64,000 bases of DNA from positions 1,178,001 to 1,242,000 of the forward strand of contig NZ_OZ245832.1 in the NCBI RefSeq assembly GCF_965228705.1. The letters are read 5' to 3'. Below are positions 34,287 to 43,676 of the stretch, piece after piece. Each line of letters opens with the position of its first letter. The first letter of the stretch is position 1. A model generated the notes under the pieces. The model was not told the origin of the DNA. It did no database searches and worked only from the letters and a program-made list of their open reading frames with translations. Position numbers and translations under genes: made by a program. Origin of the DNA: Croceimicrobium sp965228705 (lineage in GTDB: Bacteria > Bacteroidota > Bacteroidia > Flavobacteriales > Schleiferiaceae).

Positions 34287-35825
34287 TTATTTCACAATCT
34301 TAATCCAAAGATCTCCGGTATAAGAACCATTTAATCGGCTGGATTTAGCTTGATCTGCTTGTTGATAGCTGTTAAACTTCAACAAGTAAACATAGTAGAA
34401 GCTATTACCTGGATCCTGGAAGATCTGAGCATCTAAGCCCTGACTATTCAAGCGGTTTTTCAAGCGAGTGGCATTGCCTTGCTCACCGAATACACCAGCA
34501 GTAACATAATAACCGGGAGAACCTGGGCTCACATTAGAGGCTCTGTTTTCAGGAGCATAATCTTGTGGGTTGTTAGTGGTATTACCGGTACTTGAATTGT
34601 TATTATCGGGCTGATAATTGTTATTCGGGTTATTGTTCATGTTTTGATCGCGTTGGTTTTGCAGATCGCGCATGGTATTACCACTTTGATTACCACCATT
34701 GTTATTAGGCTGATTATTGCCTCCATTGTCACGAGCTTCTTGACGCATACGCTCCAATTCGGCCTCCATTTTCTTCTTCTCTTCTTCAAGAGCTTTGGCC
34801 AACTCGTCTTTGTAATTGTCTTTAAACTCTTTGATTTTCTCGTCAATGGTTTCTTCGGTTTCTTCACGCTGACGACGAAGATCACGCTTGATTCGCTTCA
34901 CTTCATTTTCAATACGCTCATTTTCCTTATTGCTTCCAAAGCGATAGGTCAACATAAACTCATGACTGGTACCAAAGCTACTTGCATAGGTATTGGTAGA
35001 GAAATCATAGGCATAACCCAAGGTCAATTGCTCTGATAAGTTCAATCCGATATTGGCCGTAACCCCATAACTGGAGCGATACATTGCACCAACATAACCG
35101 TATTCAACCATATTGTAGAGAATTCCCGCATCAATTTGAACAGGAACCCCTTCTGCTGCACGAACCATAGCCATGGGGCTAAGAATTTGCTTATCTCCGG
35201 CAAATTTGAAGTCATACTGTGCAGATACAACATAGTGACGAATCAAATTGTAATTGATTTCACTAGGATTGGTCGCATAAACGATGCTTTCGCTAAAAAT
35301 CTGAGGAGCCGCAAAACCAAGGGTAAAATCGCGAACCATTAAGCTTAAGCCTAAGTTCATATCGAAGGTACCACGGTTAGGGGCAACAACGGTAAATACA
35401 TCACCGGCATCACGCGCTCTAACACCACTTTGGTCGATGGTTTGGTTAATATAACCAGCACCCAAGCCACCGGAAAGACTGATGTCTTTGGTTAACTTAA
35501 CGTGATAAGCATAATTACCATATACTCCTAAACGACTAAGGATATCGGTTTTATCGGAGAATCCATAAACACTCCAACCTACACTTCCATCGTTCATAGC
35601 ACCATTCACCGCTAATGCAGAAGTTTCAGGTGAACCTTGGATTCCGCTCCATTGACGACGGTGTAAGATAGTCGCTTCTGTTACTCCACCTGTTCCGGAT
35701 AAGGCCGGGTTATAGATATAAGGAGTAAAGAAATAATTACTGTATAAAGGGATCTGCTGCGCCTGTGTATAAGTCGCCATCAGTCCAAGTCCAAGCAAAA
35801 GGATTAATTTCTTCATGATCTTCAT
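34287..35825 (-). CDS. PorP/SprF-type T9SS membrane protein with C-terminal SPOR domain
   Basis: The 512-residue protein has a signal peptide (ending TYTQAQ), then a PorP/SprF barrel (about 24-300) with the hallmark QIPLYSNYFFTPYIYNPALSG. After it come a highly charged coiled coil (about 303-370), an Asn/Gly-rich linker (about 372-432), and a C-terminal SPOR domain (about 437-512, GYYVTAGVFGEQGNATRLKNRL). Usual PorP/SprF proteins end at the barrel at about 300-340 residues. SPOR domains bind denuded peptidoglycan, so this barrel may be tethered to the wall. It follows the type B T9SS cargo gene by 1 bp; PorP/SprF proteins are thought to anchor or help export such cargo. Confidence 0.9.
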   Translation of the reverse strand: MKIMKKLILLLGLGLMATYTQAQQIPLYSNYFFTPYIYNPALSGTGGVTEATILHRRQWSGIQGSPETSALAVNGAMNDGSVGWSVYGFSDKTDILSRLGVYGNYAYHVKLTKDISLSGGLGAGYINQTIDQSGVRARDAGDVFTVVAPNRGTFDMNLGLSLMVRDFTLGFAAPQIFSESIVYATNPSEINYNLIRHYVVSAQYDFKFAGDKQILSPMAMVRAAEGVPVQIDAGILYNMVEYGYVGAMYRSSYGVTANIGLNLSEQLTLGYAYDFSTNTYASSFGTSHEFMLTYRFGSNKENERIENEVKRIKRDLRRQREETEETIDEKIKEFKDNYKDELAKALEEEKKKMEAELERMRQEARDNGGNNQPNNNGGNQSGNTMRDLQNQRDQNMNNNPNNNYQPDNNNSSTGNTTNNPQDYAPENRASNVSPGSPGYYVTAGVFGEQGNATRLKNRLNSQGLDAQIFQDPGNSFYYVYLLKFNSYQQADQAKSSRLNGSYTGDLWIKIVK

Positions 35826-35826
35826 C

Positions 35827-38784
35827 TTATTGTTGGTTGCGGATTATTGTGATGGCGTTTTGCATGCGAATGTCTCCGCCACAATCGAGGATATAATAGT
35901 ACGTACCATCAGGTAATTCATTACCACCATTATCGGTACCAGCCCAGGTTCCTGGGAAACTATCATCATCATATACCACCGAACCCCAACGGTTCATAAT
36001 TGTGATGGCACAAGCATCTCCGGCCATTAATTCACGGATATCCCAAAGGTCATTCAAACCATCACCATTAGGGGTAAAGATGTTGAAGGACTGGTTAACC
36101 GCACTAATCTGATCTGGAATATTGCTATTGATAATTAATACCAGAGAATCAATTCCAGAACAACCACGAGCATTAGTTACTTCCACATAAATGGTAATGG
36201 TGTCGGCAAGCACTCCATTTTCCAGCACTTTGGAAACCTGAATACTTTGACTGAGGAAGTCATTAAACTCAATCGGCTTATTCGCATACCAACGGTAAGA
36301 AGAACCTCCGAAAGCAGTTAAGGTAGCCACTTCACCCGATTTAATGGTTTGATCTGGGCCTGCTGCTGCATTAACGGTCAATGGATAAATTTCAACCGTA
36401 TCACGTGTAATACATCCATTAACTCCAACTGCTCTTGCACTGTAAAGTCCAGGCGTGTTCACATAGCGGGTAGCCCCCATAACGGTACCATTATCCCAGC
36501 TTACACTGTTGAAGTTACCTTGGGCAATCAGAAGAATGCTATCCCCTTGACAAAGGCCAATGGAGTCACCAGGGAAGAATGCTAAATCTGGTGATTCATA
36601 AAAGATTACTTCAATACTATCTGTATAGTAATCACAAGTTTGTAATCCGAAGCGGTTAAAATAAGTAGTTGATAAACGGAACCAGGCAGTATCCTCATTC
36701 ACTCTTTTCAGAGTAGTATCAATTTGTAAAGTAACCAGGGTATCATTTAGCAAATTGGACCACATATTAGTTTGTGGATTCCATTGTTGCCATTGATAGT
36801 TCCATGGACGTAAGCCTAATACCGTATCCGTTGCTGAAACTAAGGCTGAATCGTACAAACAAAGATTGTATCCGGTTAATCCAGAGCTGGTACCCGGGAA
36901 TTCAATTTCCGCCGTAGAAGTTAATGGGATAGAATCCACAAAAACCTTATAAACTTTAGAAGTATCCGTACAGATACCATCGTCAATTGAAACCCAGTAA
37001 TTACCGCTTTCATGAACAATTAAATCACGATTAATTTCACCGGTAAGGGGATATTTCACTCGGGTTCCCAGGTTTTGATCCAGGGAATCACTCAGCCATT
37101 GATAGCTGTAGCTGTAACCGAAGTTAATTAAGGTCGCAGGAGTTGATGGGGCTCGGATAATGGCCGAGTCAACCTCACAGAAGTTTACTGAATCCTGACC
37201 AACAATAAATGCATTTGGAGAATTCACAATGCTCAAATCGTATTCAGGGAACCAACGTACCGCTACACTATCCGACTCAAAGAAACAGGTCTCAATATTG
37301 GTAAAGGTAGTTCGGGTTGAAATTCGCACCCTAAAATAACGCAGAGCTGGTTTAGGGTTTTGGAAATAGGGTTGACCGGGATCACTCAAGCTTGTGTCCA
37401 CTACTAATTCAGGTAAAGTATCAAAACTTAAGGGTCCACCGGAAACAGATTTCCAGGGGTCTGCCCCGGGAGGAACAGAGGGATCATACCACTGCCATTC
37501 ATACTTCCAACCTGGATCGGCTACCGAAGGTAAGGTGGTTAAGAGCACCGAATCCTTCATACAGATTTCATTAAACACGGTTGGTCCAACTAATCCCGGG
37601 AACGGAACACCTACCACATCAGCTTGAGGAACGGTATCAATATTTACCCAGAACATATTTCCAATTGGGGTGGTATCCTGGCAATAGCCATCTGCTACCA
37701 CAACTCGGTAATGATTCCAACCGGGACGAGAACTATTTTGATTAATCTGTAAGGTTCTTTGGGTACCAGTTGGGGTGGTGATCGGATACCAATCAAACTG
37801 ACCGGTTACACCGTTAAAGGAGTCTGTAATCCACTGATAACTGAAAACTAAGCCCGTTGCTGGGTTCACCAAGGGACCATCTAATAAGGCGATCTCATTC
37901 TCGCAAAGCTCAATAGAATCTCGAGGTGAATTATTATTACTTGGCTTATCCACGCGATAAGCGAAAGCATTCAAAGCATTAGAGGCATTAAATGTTACTG
38001 AGGTTGGTGTATTTAATTGATTTACAATTACCTCATCCGAGAATATCGAACAAGGTCCATCAATCACCTCACACTTATACACTCCTGAAGATCCTACGAT
38101 GATAGAATCATTGGTTTCTCCTGGAATGGCGGCAGTACCATTGTACCACTGATAAGAGTTACCATCATTTGCTACGCGTAAGAAAACAGAATCGTTCTTA
38201 CAGAAGCCTATATCTACTACTGAAGTAGTGTATTTATTATCAAAGGTATCCATGCGAGATTGATTGCGGATTAAGGCAATCGAATCAATCATGGCGATGG
38301 TTGGGATACGGTTAACATTGTAAAAGGCCGTGTCACTGGCACCGTTAGCGGTAATATTACCAACTCCATCCCGATTGGTAATCCTTAAGCTGGAACCAAA
38401 GAGGTTCGAATTACAAGGAATTGCCAATACCGCCCATTTCAAACCTGGTCCGAAAGTATCTAAAACCGAAGTGGCTTGAGTTACAGGACTGTTATTAGTC
38501 CACAACTCCACCAAACTTAAGTTGATACGTGCTGCCCAGTTGGGAGGACTAACGGAATTTGTTAATTCATAAAAGAAGTCGGATGTGCTGGAAAAACTAG
38601 CACCGGCTTTAATTTCATACCGGACTGTGATGGTATCACATTGACAAATCCCTGTCGGGTTGCCTGGATTGTTACTCACCAGCTGTAGGTCAATATCCCC
38701 TACTGCTATTTGCCCGAAGCTAAAAGCAGGCAATAACAGAAGCAGGCTCCATAGACCAGAGAGCTTGTACAGGTTCTTCTTCAT
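35827..38784 (-). CDS. Large T9SS type B cargo protein (gliding motility-associated C-terminal domain)
   Basis: The ATG at 38784 gives a clean signal peptide (KKNLYKLSGLWSLLLLLPAF, cleavage near FGQ); an upstream ATG at 38802 is less likely. The 985-residue product is made of repeated Ig/PKD-like units, each with two Cys and YQWY-type cores (SYQWYNG, SYQWLSD, NYQWQQW). It ends with the CHU_C/type B sorting domain: FTPNGDGLNDLW, MNRWGSVVYD, and PDGTYYYILDC. It should cross the outer membrane by T9SS and act as a surface adhesin or matrix protein; the PorP-SPOR gene follows it by 1 bp. Confidence 0.92.
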   Translation of the reverse strand: MKKNLYKLSGLWSLLLLLPAFSFGQIAVGDIDLQLVSNNPGNPTGICQCDTITVRYEIKAGASFSSTSDFFYELTNSVSPPNWAARINLSLVELWTNNSPVTQATSVLDTFGPGLKWAVLAIPCNSNLFGSSLRITNRDGVGNITANGASDTAFYNVNRIPTIAMIDSIALIRNQSRMDTFDNKYTTSVVDIGFCKNDSVFLRVANDGNSYQWYNGTAAIPGETNDSIIVGSSGVYKCEVIDGPCSIFSDEVIVNQLNTPTSVTFNASNALNAFAYRVDKPSNNNSPRDSIELCENEIALLDGPLVNPATGLVFSYQWITDSFNGVTGQFDWYPITTPTGTQRTLQINQNSSRPGWNHYRVVVADGYCQDTTPIGNMFWVNIDTVPQADVVGVPFPGLVGPTVFNEICMKDSVLLTTLPSVADPGWKYEWQWYDPSVPPGADPWKSVSGGPLSFDTLPELVVDTSLSDPGQPYFQNPKPALRYFRVRISTRTTFTNIETCFFESDSVAVRWFPEYDLSIVNSPNAFIVGQDSVNFCEVDSAIIRAPSTPATLINFGYSYSYQWLSDSLDQNLGTRVKYPLTGEINRDLIVHESGNYWVSIDDGICTDTSKVYKVFVDSIPLTSTAEIEFPGTSSGLTGYNLCLYDSALVSATDTVLGLRPWNYQWQQWNPQTNMWSNLLNDTLVTLQIDTTLKRVNEDTAWFRLSTTYFNRFGLQTCDYYTDSIEVIFYESPDLAFFPGDSIGLCQGDSILLIAQGNFNSVSWDNGTVMGATRYVNTPGLYSARAVGVNGCITRDTVEIYPLTVNAAAGPDQTIKSGEVATLTAFGGSSYRWYANKPIEFNDFLSQSIQVSKVLENGVLADTITIYVEVTNARGCSGIDSLVLIINSNIPDQISAVNQSFNIFTPNGDGLNDLWDIRELMAGDACAITIMNRWGSVVYDDDSFPGTWAGTDNGGNELPDGTYYYILDCGGDIRMQNAITIIRNQQ

Positions 38785-38881
38785 AATTAGGATTGTTTGC
38801 AAAATATTGGCAATTTACAGCATTCTTTAGGACTGGTCTTAGGAAATTGCCAAGGGATATTGACAATTTAGTTAACGACCT

Positions 38882-39286
38882 TTGCCCTATGTACACTGCT
38901 CATTAAACCCATACGTAAAAAAACAGCAAAAGGTGGGGTATCTTAAAAAGCGAATTATTGCCTTCCGTGTTGCATTTGAAGGACTTGGACTCTTATTCCG
39001 TGAAGCAGCACATGCACGTATTCATCTACTGGCTGTAGTGCTGGTAAGTGCTACTGCCATTTATTTAAATGTCGATAAGACCGAGTGGATCGCTCTGATT
39101 CTCTGCTATGGAGCGGTTCTTAGTTTAGAGGCTGTAAACTCCGCTATCGAATATACTTTAGACCTTACTCATCCGGAAAATCATCCCTTAGCTAAAAAGG
39201 CGAAAGACATTGCCGCCGCCGCAGTTTTAATTGCCGCGATCTGCAGTGTGATTATTGCCCTTATTATTTTTGTACCCAAATTTTAG
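38882..39286 (+). CDS. Diacylglycerol/undecaprenol kinase (DgkA family)
   Basis: The 134-residue frame starts at a TTG; no ATG lies in frame before the conserved part, and a GTG at 38933 is an equally likely start giving about 117 residues. The family signature is clear: KRIIAFRVAFEGL, a HARIHLLAV helix, ALILCYGAVLSLEAVNSAIEYTLDL and KKAKDIAAAAVLI, with the Glu/Asn of the EAVN motif and the DxAAAAV motif. Gram-positive relatives phosphorylate undecaprenol to recycle the wall carrier lipid. It stops 3 bp before the GAF gene. Confidence 0.88.
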   Translation: MPYVHCSLNPYVKKQQKVGYLKKRIIAFRVAFEGLGLLFREAAHARIHLLAVVLVSATAIYLNVDKTEWIALILCYGAVLSLEAVNSAIEYTLDLTHPENHPLAKKAKDIAAAAVLIAAICSVIIALIIFVPKF

Positions 39287-39289
39287 AAG

Positions 39290-39772
39290 ATGTATTCATT
39301 GCTGCTAGGCGAAATTGAAAAAGAGCTGGATCCTATTTCCAATACTAAGCAAGCGCTGCAAAGAGTTTGTGATCTTATTCATTCTGAAATGAGTGCCTAT
39401 GATTGGGTGGGCTTTTACTTTATGCATCATGGCAGTCGAAAATTGCATTTAGGCCCCTATGTCGGTGCCCCAACAGATCACACTATTATCGACTTTGGAA
39501 AAGGGATTTGCGGTCAGGTTGCCGAGAGCGGAAACAGTTTTTTGGTAGATGATGTAAATGCTCAATCCAATTATATCGCTTGCAGCATAGATGTGAAATC
39601 TGAAATTGTTGTTCCCTTATATCAGAATGGAAATCTCATTGCGCAAATTGATATCGATAGTCATCAGCTTAAGCGATTTCAAGCTGAGGATGAAAAGTTC
39701 CTAAAGGCAGTAAATGATTTATTAGCCCGGAAATATCCAGAACTCGAGAACTTTATTGACCAATTGGTTTAA
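39290..39772 (+). CDS. GAF protein, free methionine-(R)-sulfoxide reductase-like
   Basis: The 160-residue protein has the fRMsr arrangement: YDWVGFYFM, LHLGPYVGAP, GKGICGQVAESG and ACSIDVKSEIVVPLY. It keeps the two active-site Cys positions (GICG and ACS), although the ACxxI upstream Cys of many fRMsr enzymes is replaced by THTII-like sequence. It probably reduces free methionine sulfoxide, but a plain GAF sensor cannot be ruled out. It is co-transcribed with the kinase gene and meets the ABC permease gene tail to tail. Confidence 0.78.
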   Translation: MYSLLLGEIEKELDPISNTKQALQRVCDLIHSEMSAYDWVGFYFMHHGSRKLHLGPYVGAPTDHTIIDFGKGICGQVAESGNSFLVDDVNAQSNYIACSIDVKSEIVVPLYQNGNLIAQIDIDSHQLKRFQAEDEKFLKAVNDLLARKYPELENFIDQLV

Positions 39773-39776
39773 AACC

Positions 39777-41033
39777 TTATTGGCCACTGCGAATTGCTTC
39801 TACCGGATCTAAACGTGAAGCGCTCAAGGCTGGTAGAAAACCGGAAACAAGACCGATAGCAATTGAAATTGATAAGCCCTGAACAACATTCTTAAGGCTT
39901 ACATGAATATCAAAATCCATTTCGCCCATTATAAAAGGCAAGGCCAGTTGCGCCCCGTAGACCATTGCTATTCCTAAGCTTCCGCCGATAAGACAAAGAA
40001 CCACCGATTCTAATAAAAACTGGCTTAAAATAAAGTGTCGCTTAGCGCCCATACTCATTTGGATGCCGATTTGATTGGTTCTTTCCCGAACGCTCACAAA
40101 CATAATATTGGCAATACCAAAACCTCCGACTAAAATGCTAAATCCTCCAATAACCAGACCCGATAAACCAATGGCATCAAAAAAGGAATCCAAGCCATTG
40201 GAGATGACCGAAATCTCATTAAGTGAAAAATTATCATCGGCCTTGGGCTTTAAACGTCGAATAGCGCGCATGGCTCCGGTAATCTCATCTTTCATGGCGC
40301 TCATCTCCACTCCCACCTTAGCCTGAGCCATTATGGTTCCACCATTCTGATTTTTAAGGCTCATCAAATTACCAACGTATTTGATGGGCACCAAAATGGC
40401 ACCATCCATATTTTGACCTACCAAACTTTGACCTTGCTTCTCGAGCACCCCAATGACCCTTAACTTTCGTCCTAGCACACTAAAGTCTTTACCAATGGGG
40501 TCGGCATTGCCGTATAGGCCTTCGGCCACATCATGCCCCAAAATAGCTATTGGGTTTCCTTTTCGCGATTCCAGGTCTGAGAAATATCGACCTTCGGATA
40601 ATTCAAAGTTCCAAATCCGATTGTAATTGTGGGAAGCGCACATCACATTCACTCTTTCCACAGAGTTGAGACCATACTTTAAGGTTTGATTTACCCCAAA
40701 GGCATATGCGATATATTCAACGGTAGAAAGGCGTTCCTCCAGTTTTTCCATTTCATAGAAATCAGGTTCCGGCCTTTGAAAATACTTCCACCACTTATAT
40801 TCACCACCTCCGCCGCCCCAAGGCCATTTTTGAACATAAACCACATTACTACCTAAACTCTCCACACTTTCGCGAATATTACGCTCCAGAGAATCGACAA
40901 TGGTAAAAACCGCTACAATGGTTAGGATACCAATAGTTACTCCAATTAGGGATAGAAAAGTGCGTAAACGGTTTACCCGCAAGGCATGCAGAGCAAAGCG
41001 TAAACTCTCTTGAAGTATGCGAAGGAAGACCAT
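39777..41033 (-). CDS. MacB-like ABC transporter permease (FtsX family)
   Basis: The 418-residue protein has one N-terminal membrane helix, a large MacB-type periplasmic domain (about 45-255) and three C-terminal helices with the FtsX block GGFGIANIMFVSVRERTNQIGIQMSMGAKR and an ALSASRLDPVEAIRSGQ end. No ATPase gene lies beside it, so its nucleotide-binding subunit must be encoded elsewhere. Such systems export peptides or lipoproteins or sense envelope stress. It is divergent from purH across a 96-bp spacer, an arrangement typical for Flavobacteriales. Confidence 0.9.
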   Translation of the reverse strand: MVFLRILQESLRFALHALRVNRLRTFLSLIGVTIGILTIVAVFTIVDSLERNIRESVESLGSNVVYVQKWPWGGGGGEYKWWKYFQRPEPDFYEMEKLEERLSTVEYIAYAFGVNQTLKYGLNSVERVNVMCASHNYNRIWNFELSEGRYFSDLESRKGNPIAILGHDVAEGLYGNADPIGKDFSVLGRKLRVIGVLEKQGQSLVGQNMDGAILVPIKYVGNLMSLKNQNGGTIMAQAKVGVEMSAMKDEITGAMRAIRRLKPKADDNFSLNEISVISNGLDSFFDAIGLSGLVIGGFSILVGGFGIANIMFVSVRERTNQIGIQMSMGAKRHFILSQFLLESVVLCLIGGSLGIAMVYGAQLALPFIMGEMDFDIHVSLKNVVQGLSISIAIGLVSGFLPALSASRLDPVEAIRSGQ

Positions 41034-41100
41034 GATTTCGAATTGCCATTCAAAGGTAAACGAATTTTGCCCAAGGCCTTTCCATGCTTTTAAAAAGCAC

Positions 41101-41108
41101 TAATTTTG
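41101..41108 (+). promoter_or_regulatory. TAATTTTG promoter element upstream of purH
   Basis: TAATTTTG matches TAnnTTTG and ends 21 bp before the purH ATG. AATTTTGCCC occurs at 41102-41111 and also at 41063-41072, 39 bp upstream, so a second weaker element may exist. A -33 TTG is not obvious. Confidence 0.45.
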
Positions 41109-41129
41109 CCCTTTAAAAAATTTTTCAGC

Positions 41130-42638
41130 ATGCCTTCAGTATCCGGTGCCCCTACCGCCTTGATCTCCGTATTTTATAAAGATGGCTTAGACAGCCTCGC
41201 CCAAGCCTTAGTTGATAAGGGTTATACCCTCCTTTCAACTGGAGGAACACGCAAATTCCTGGAAGATCTGGGACATAAAGTAGAAGCCGTAGAAGACTTA
41301 ACCAGTTATCCCAGTATTTTGGGAGGACGGGTTAAAACCTTACACCCCAAAGTATTTGGCGGTATTTTAGGTCGTCGAAATTTAGATAGCGACATCGCTG
41401 AAATGAATGAATTCGAGATTCCATCCATCGATGTGGTGGTGGTTGACCTCTATCCTTTCGAAGAAACTTTAGCCTCTGGGGCCTCTCATCAAGATATTAT
41501 TGAGAAAATTGACATTGGTGGCATTTCCTTGATTCGTGCCGCAGCCAAAAACTATAATGACACCTGGATTATTCCTTCTCGTGATTATTATGCCCAGGCT
41601 CTCGAAGTTTTAACGAATGACGGTCTTAATGAAGATGTTCGCAAGCAGTTTGCCGCCGCGGCCTTCCGCATTTCTTCTGCTTATGACACGCATATCCAAG
41701 CTTATTTAAGTGGCAATTACCAAAACCTAATTTTAGGTCAGGAGCATGCTTTACGTTATGGTGAAAATCCACATCAAAAAGGAAGCTTTTACGGTAATAT
41801 GGAAGAGGTTTTCGAACAATTACACGGTAAAGCCCTATCCTACAATAACCTCCTGGATGCTGATGCAGCGGTAAATCTGATTCGCGAATTTGATGAAACC
41901 ACCGTTGCTGTATTAAAACACAATAATGCCTGTGGTATCGCTTCACGCGAAAGCGTATTACAAAGTTGGACTGATGCCCTTGCGGGTGATCCGGTTTCGG
42001 CTTTTGGAGGTGTTTTGATTTCCAACCGTGAAATTGACAAAGCCACCGCGGAGGACATGCATAAAATCTTCTTTGAGATTGTAATTGCGCCTTCCTACAG
42101 TGCGGAAGCCTTGGAAATCTTGCAGCAAAAGAAAAATCGCATCATCTTAATTCTGAAGGATTTTGATGCGCCCAAAATGCAGTACAGAAGCCTTTTAAAT
42201 GGTATTCTTGCGCAAGAAAAGGATCATCATACCGACAGCCAGGAAGACTTGAAAGTGGTAACCAAAGTAAGTCCTTCTGCAGAGGAGATTGAAGATCTGC
42301 TTTTTGCCTCAAAAATTTGCAAGCATACCAAGTCAAATACCATTATCTTAGCCAAGAACAAACAATTGATCGCGGGGGGTACCGGCCAAACATCGAGAGT
42401 AGATGCTTTAAAACAAGCTATCACGAAGGCCAAGGCTTTTCACTTCGAATTAGAGGGAGCGGTTATGGCATCGGATGCCTTCTTCCCTTTCCCTGATTGC
42501 GTGGAGATTGCCAATGAGGAAGGAATCAAATCGGTAATTCAACCTGGTGGATCAATCAAAGATCAGCTTTCGATCGATTATTGCGATCAAGAGCAAATGA
42601 AAATGGTATTTACGGGCATACGCCACTTTAAACATTAA
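41130..42638 (+). CDS. purH: PurH: bifunctional AICAR transformylase / IMP cyclohydrolase
   Basis: The longest frame uses a TTG at 41106, but the ATG at 41130 directly precedes the conserved first strand and is preferred. The N-terminal IMP cyclohydrolase domain (about 1-190) has STGGTRKFLE, SYPSILGGRVKTLHPKVFGGIL and DLYPFEETLA. The C-terminal AICAR transformylase has LRYGENPHQ, VLKHNNACGIA with the catalytic Lys and His, and a final Pro-Gly-Gly loop. It makes the last two steps of IMP synthesis. The mreB gene starts 5 bp after its stop, so purine synthesis and cell-shape genes share a transcript. Confidence 0.96.
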   Translation: MPSVSGAPTALISVFYKDGLDSLAQALVDKGYTLLSTGGTRKFLEDLGHKVEAVEDLTSYPSILGGRVKTLHPKVFGGILGRRNLDSDIAEMNEFEIPSIDVVVVDLYPFEETLASGASHQDIIEKIDIGGISLIRAAAKNYNDTWIIPSRDYYAQALEVLTNDGLNEDVRKQFAAAAFRISSAYDTHIQAYLSGNYQNLILGQEHALRYGENPHQKGSFYGNMEEVFEQLHGKALSYNNLLDADAAVNLIREFDETTVAVLKHNNACGIASRESVLQSWTDALAGDPVSAFGGVLISNREIDKATAEDMHKIFFEIVIAPSYSAEALEILQQKKNRIILILKDFDAPKMQYRSLLNGILAQEKDHHTDSQEDLKVVTKVSPSAEEIEDLLFASKICKHTKSNTIILAKNKQLIAGGTGQTSRVDALKQAITKAKAFHFELEGAVMASDAFFPFPDCVEIANEEGIKSVIQPGGSIKDQLSIDYCDQEQMKMVFTGIRHFKH

Positions 42639-42643
42639 GAATA

Positions 42644-43669
42644 TTGGGACTTTTTGATTTTTTACGCGAAGACATTGCGATCGATCTGGGCACCGCCAAT
42701 ACCCTGATCATCCACAACGATAAGGTGGTGGTAGACGCTCCTTCGATCGTCGCTAAAGATCGTATCAGCAATAAAATCATTGCCGTGGGTCAAACTGCAC
42801 GGCAAATGCATGGTAAGACCCATGAGGATATTAAAACAATTCGCCCTCTTAAAGATGGTGTAATTGCCGACTTTGAAGCTTCTGAATCTATGATTCGGGA
42901 GATGATTAAAAGCATTCCGGCCTTACAAAAGCGGATGATCCCCCCTGCCCTGCGTATGGTAATCTGTATTCCTTCCGGGATTACAGAAGTAGAGAAACGT
43001 GCGGTAAAAGACTCCGCACAAAAAGCAGGTGCGCGGGAAGTCTATCTCATTCACGAACCTATGGCCGCTGCAATAGGTACCGGTGTGGATGTACAAGAAC
43101 CTAAAGGAAACATGATTATCGATATTGGTGGTGGCACCACTGAGATTGCGGTATTGGCCTTAGGTGGTATTGTTGCCGATAAGAGTATTAAAGTAGCGGG
43201 TGACGTTTTCACGAACGATATCGCCTACTATATGCGTACGCAGCACAATCTCTTTATTGGTGAGCGCAGCTCTGAAGAAATCAAGATTAAGATTGGTTCT
43301 GCTTTGGATGAGTTGGAAAACCCACCTGAAGATATGCCGGTACAAGGTAGAGACCTGCTTACCGGTAAGCCCAAGCAATTGATAATTACCTATAAAGAAA
43401 TTGCCAAAGCTTTGGATAAGTCTATTATCCGAATTGAGGATGCGATTATGGAAGCCCTTTCCTTAACGCCTCCGGAATTGGCAGCTGATATTTACAATAG
43501 CGGTATTTATATGGCCGGTGGAGGTTCGATGCTGCGAGGCTTGGACAAGCGAATTAGCATGAAAACAGATTTACCGGTATATGTAGCGGAAGATCCTTTA
43601 CGTGCGGTGGTTCGTGGTACCGGTATTGCCCTTAAAAATATCGGGAAGTACAATTTTTTGATGAGCTAA
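42644..43669 (+). CDS. mreB: Rod shape-determining actin homologue MreB
   Basis: The start is a TTG at 42644: translated as Met it gives MGLFDFLREDIAIDLGTAN, the family's usual N-terminus, and no ATG would. ATP-binding motifs are IDLGTANTLI (phosphate 1), MIIDIGGGTTEIAVL (phosphate 2) and IYMAGGGSMLRGL (adenosine). The protein is 341 residues, normal for MreB. It polymerises along the inner membrane and directs the elongation machinery encoded downstream. It lies 5 bp after purH and 7 bp before mreC. Confidence 0.97.
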   Translation: MGLFDFLREDIAIDLGTANTLIIHNDKVVVDAPSIVAKDRISNKIIAVGQTARQMHGKTHEDIKTIRPLKDGVIADFEASESMIREMIKSIPALQKRMIPPALRMVICIPSGITEVEKRAVKDSAQKAGAREVYLIHEPMAAAIGTGVDVQEPKGNMIIDIGGGTTEIAVLALGGIVADKSIKVAGDVFTNDIAYYMRTQHNLFIGERSSEEIKIKIGSALDELENPPEDMPVQGRDLLTGKPKQLIITYKEIAKALDKSIIRIEDAIMEALSLTPPELAADIYNSGIYMAGGGSMLRGLDKRISMKTDLPVYVAEDPLRAVVRGTGIALKNIGKYNFLMS

Positions 43670-43676
43670 AGCTAGT

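Noticed and set aside
39757..39785. ACCAATTGGT palindrome at the convergent GAF/ABC permease junction as a terminator
   Set aside because: Short, AT-rich and without a T-run; it is probably coding-sequence coincidence at the end of the GAF gene.
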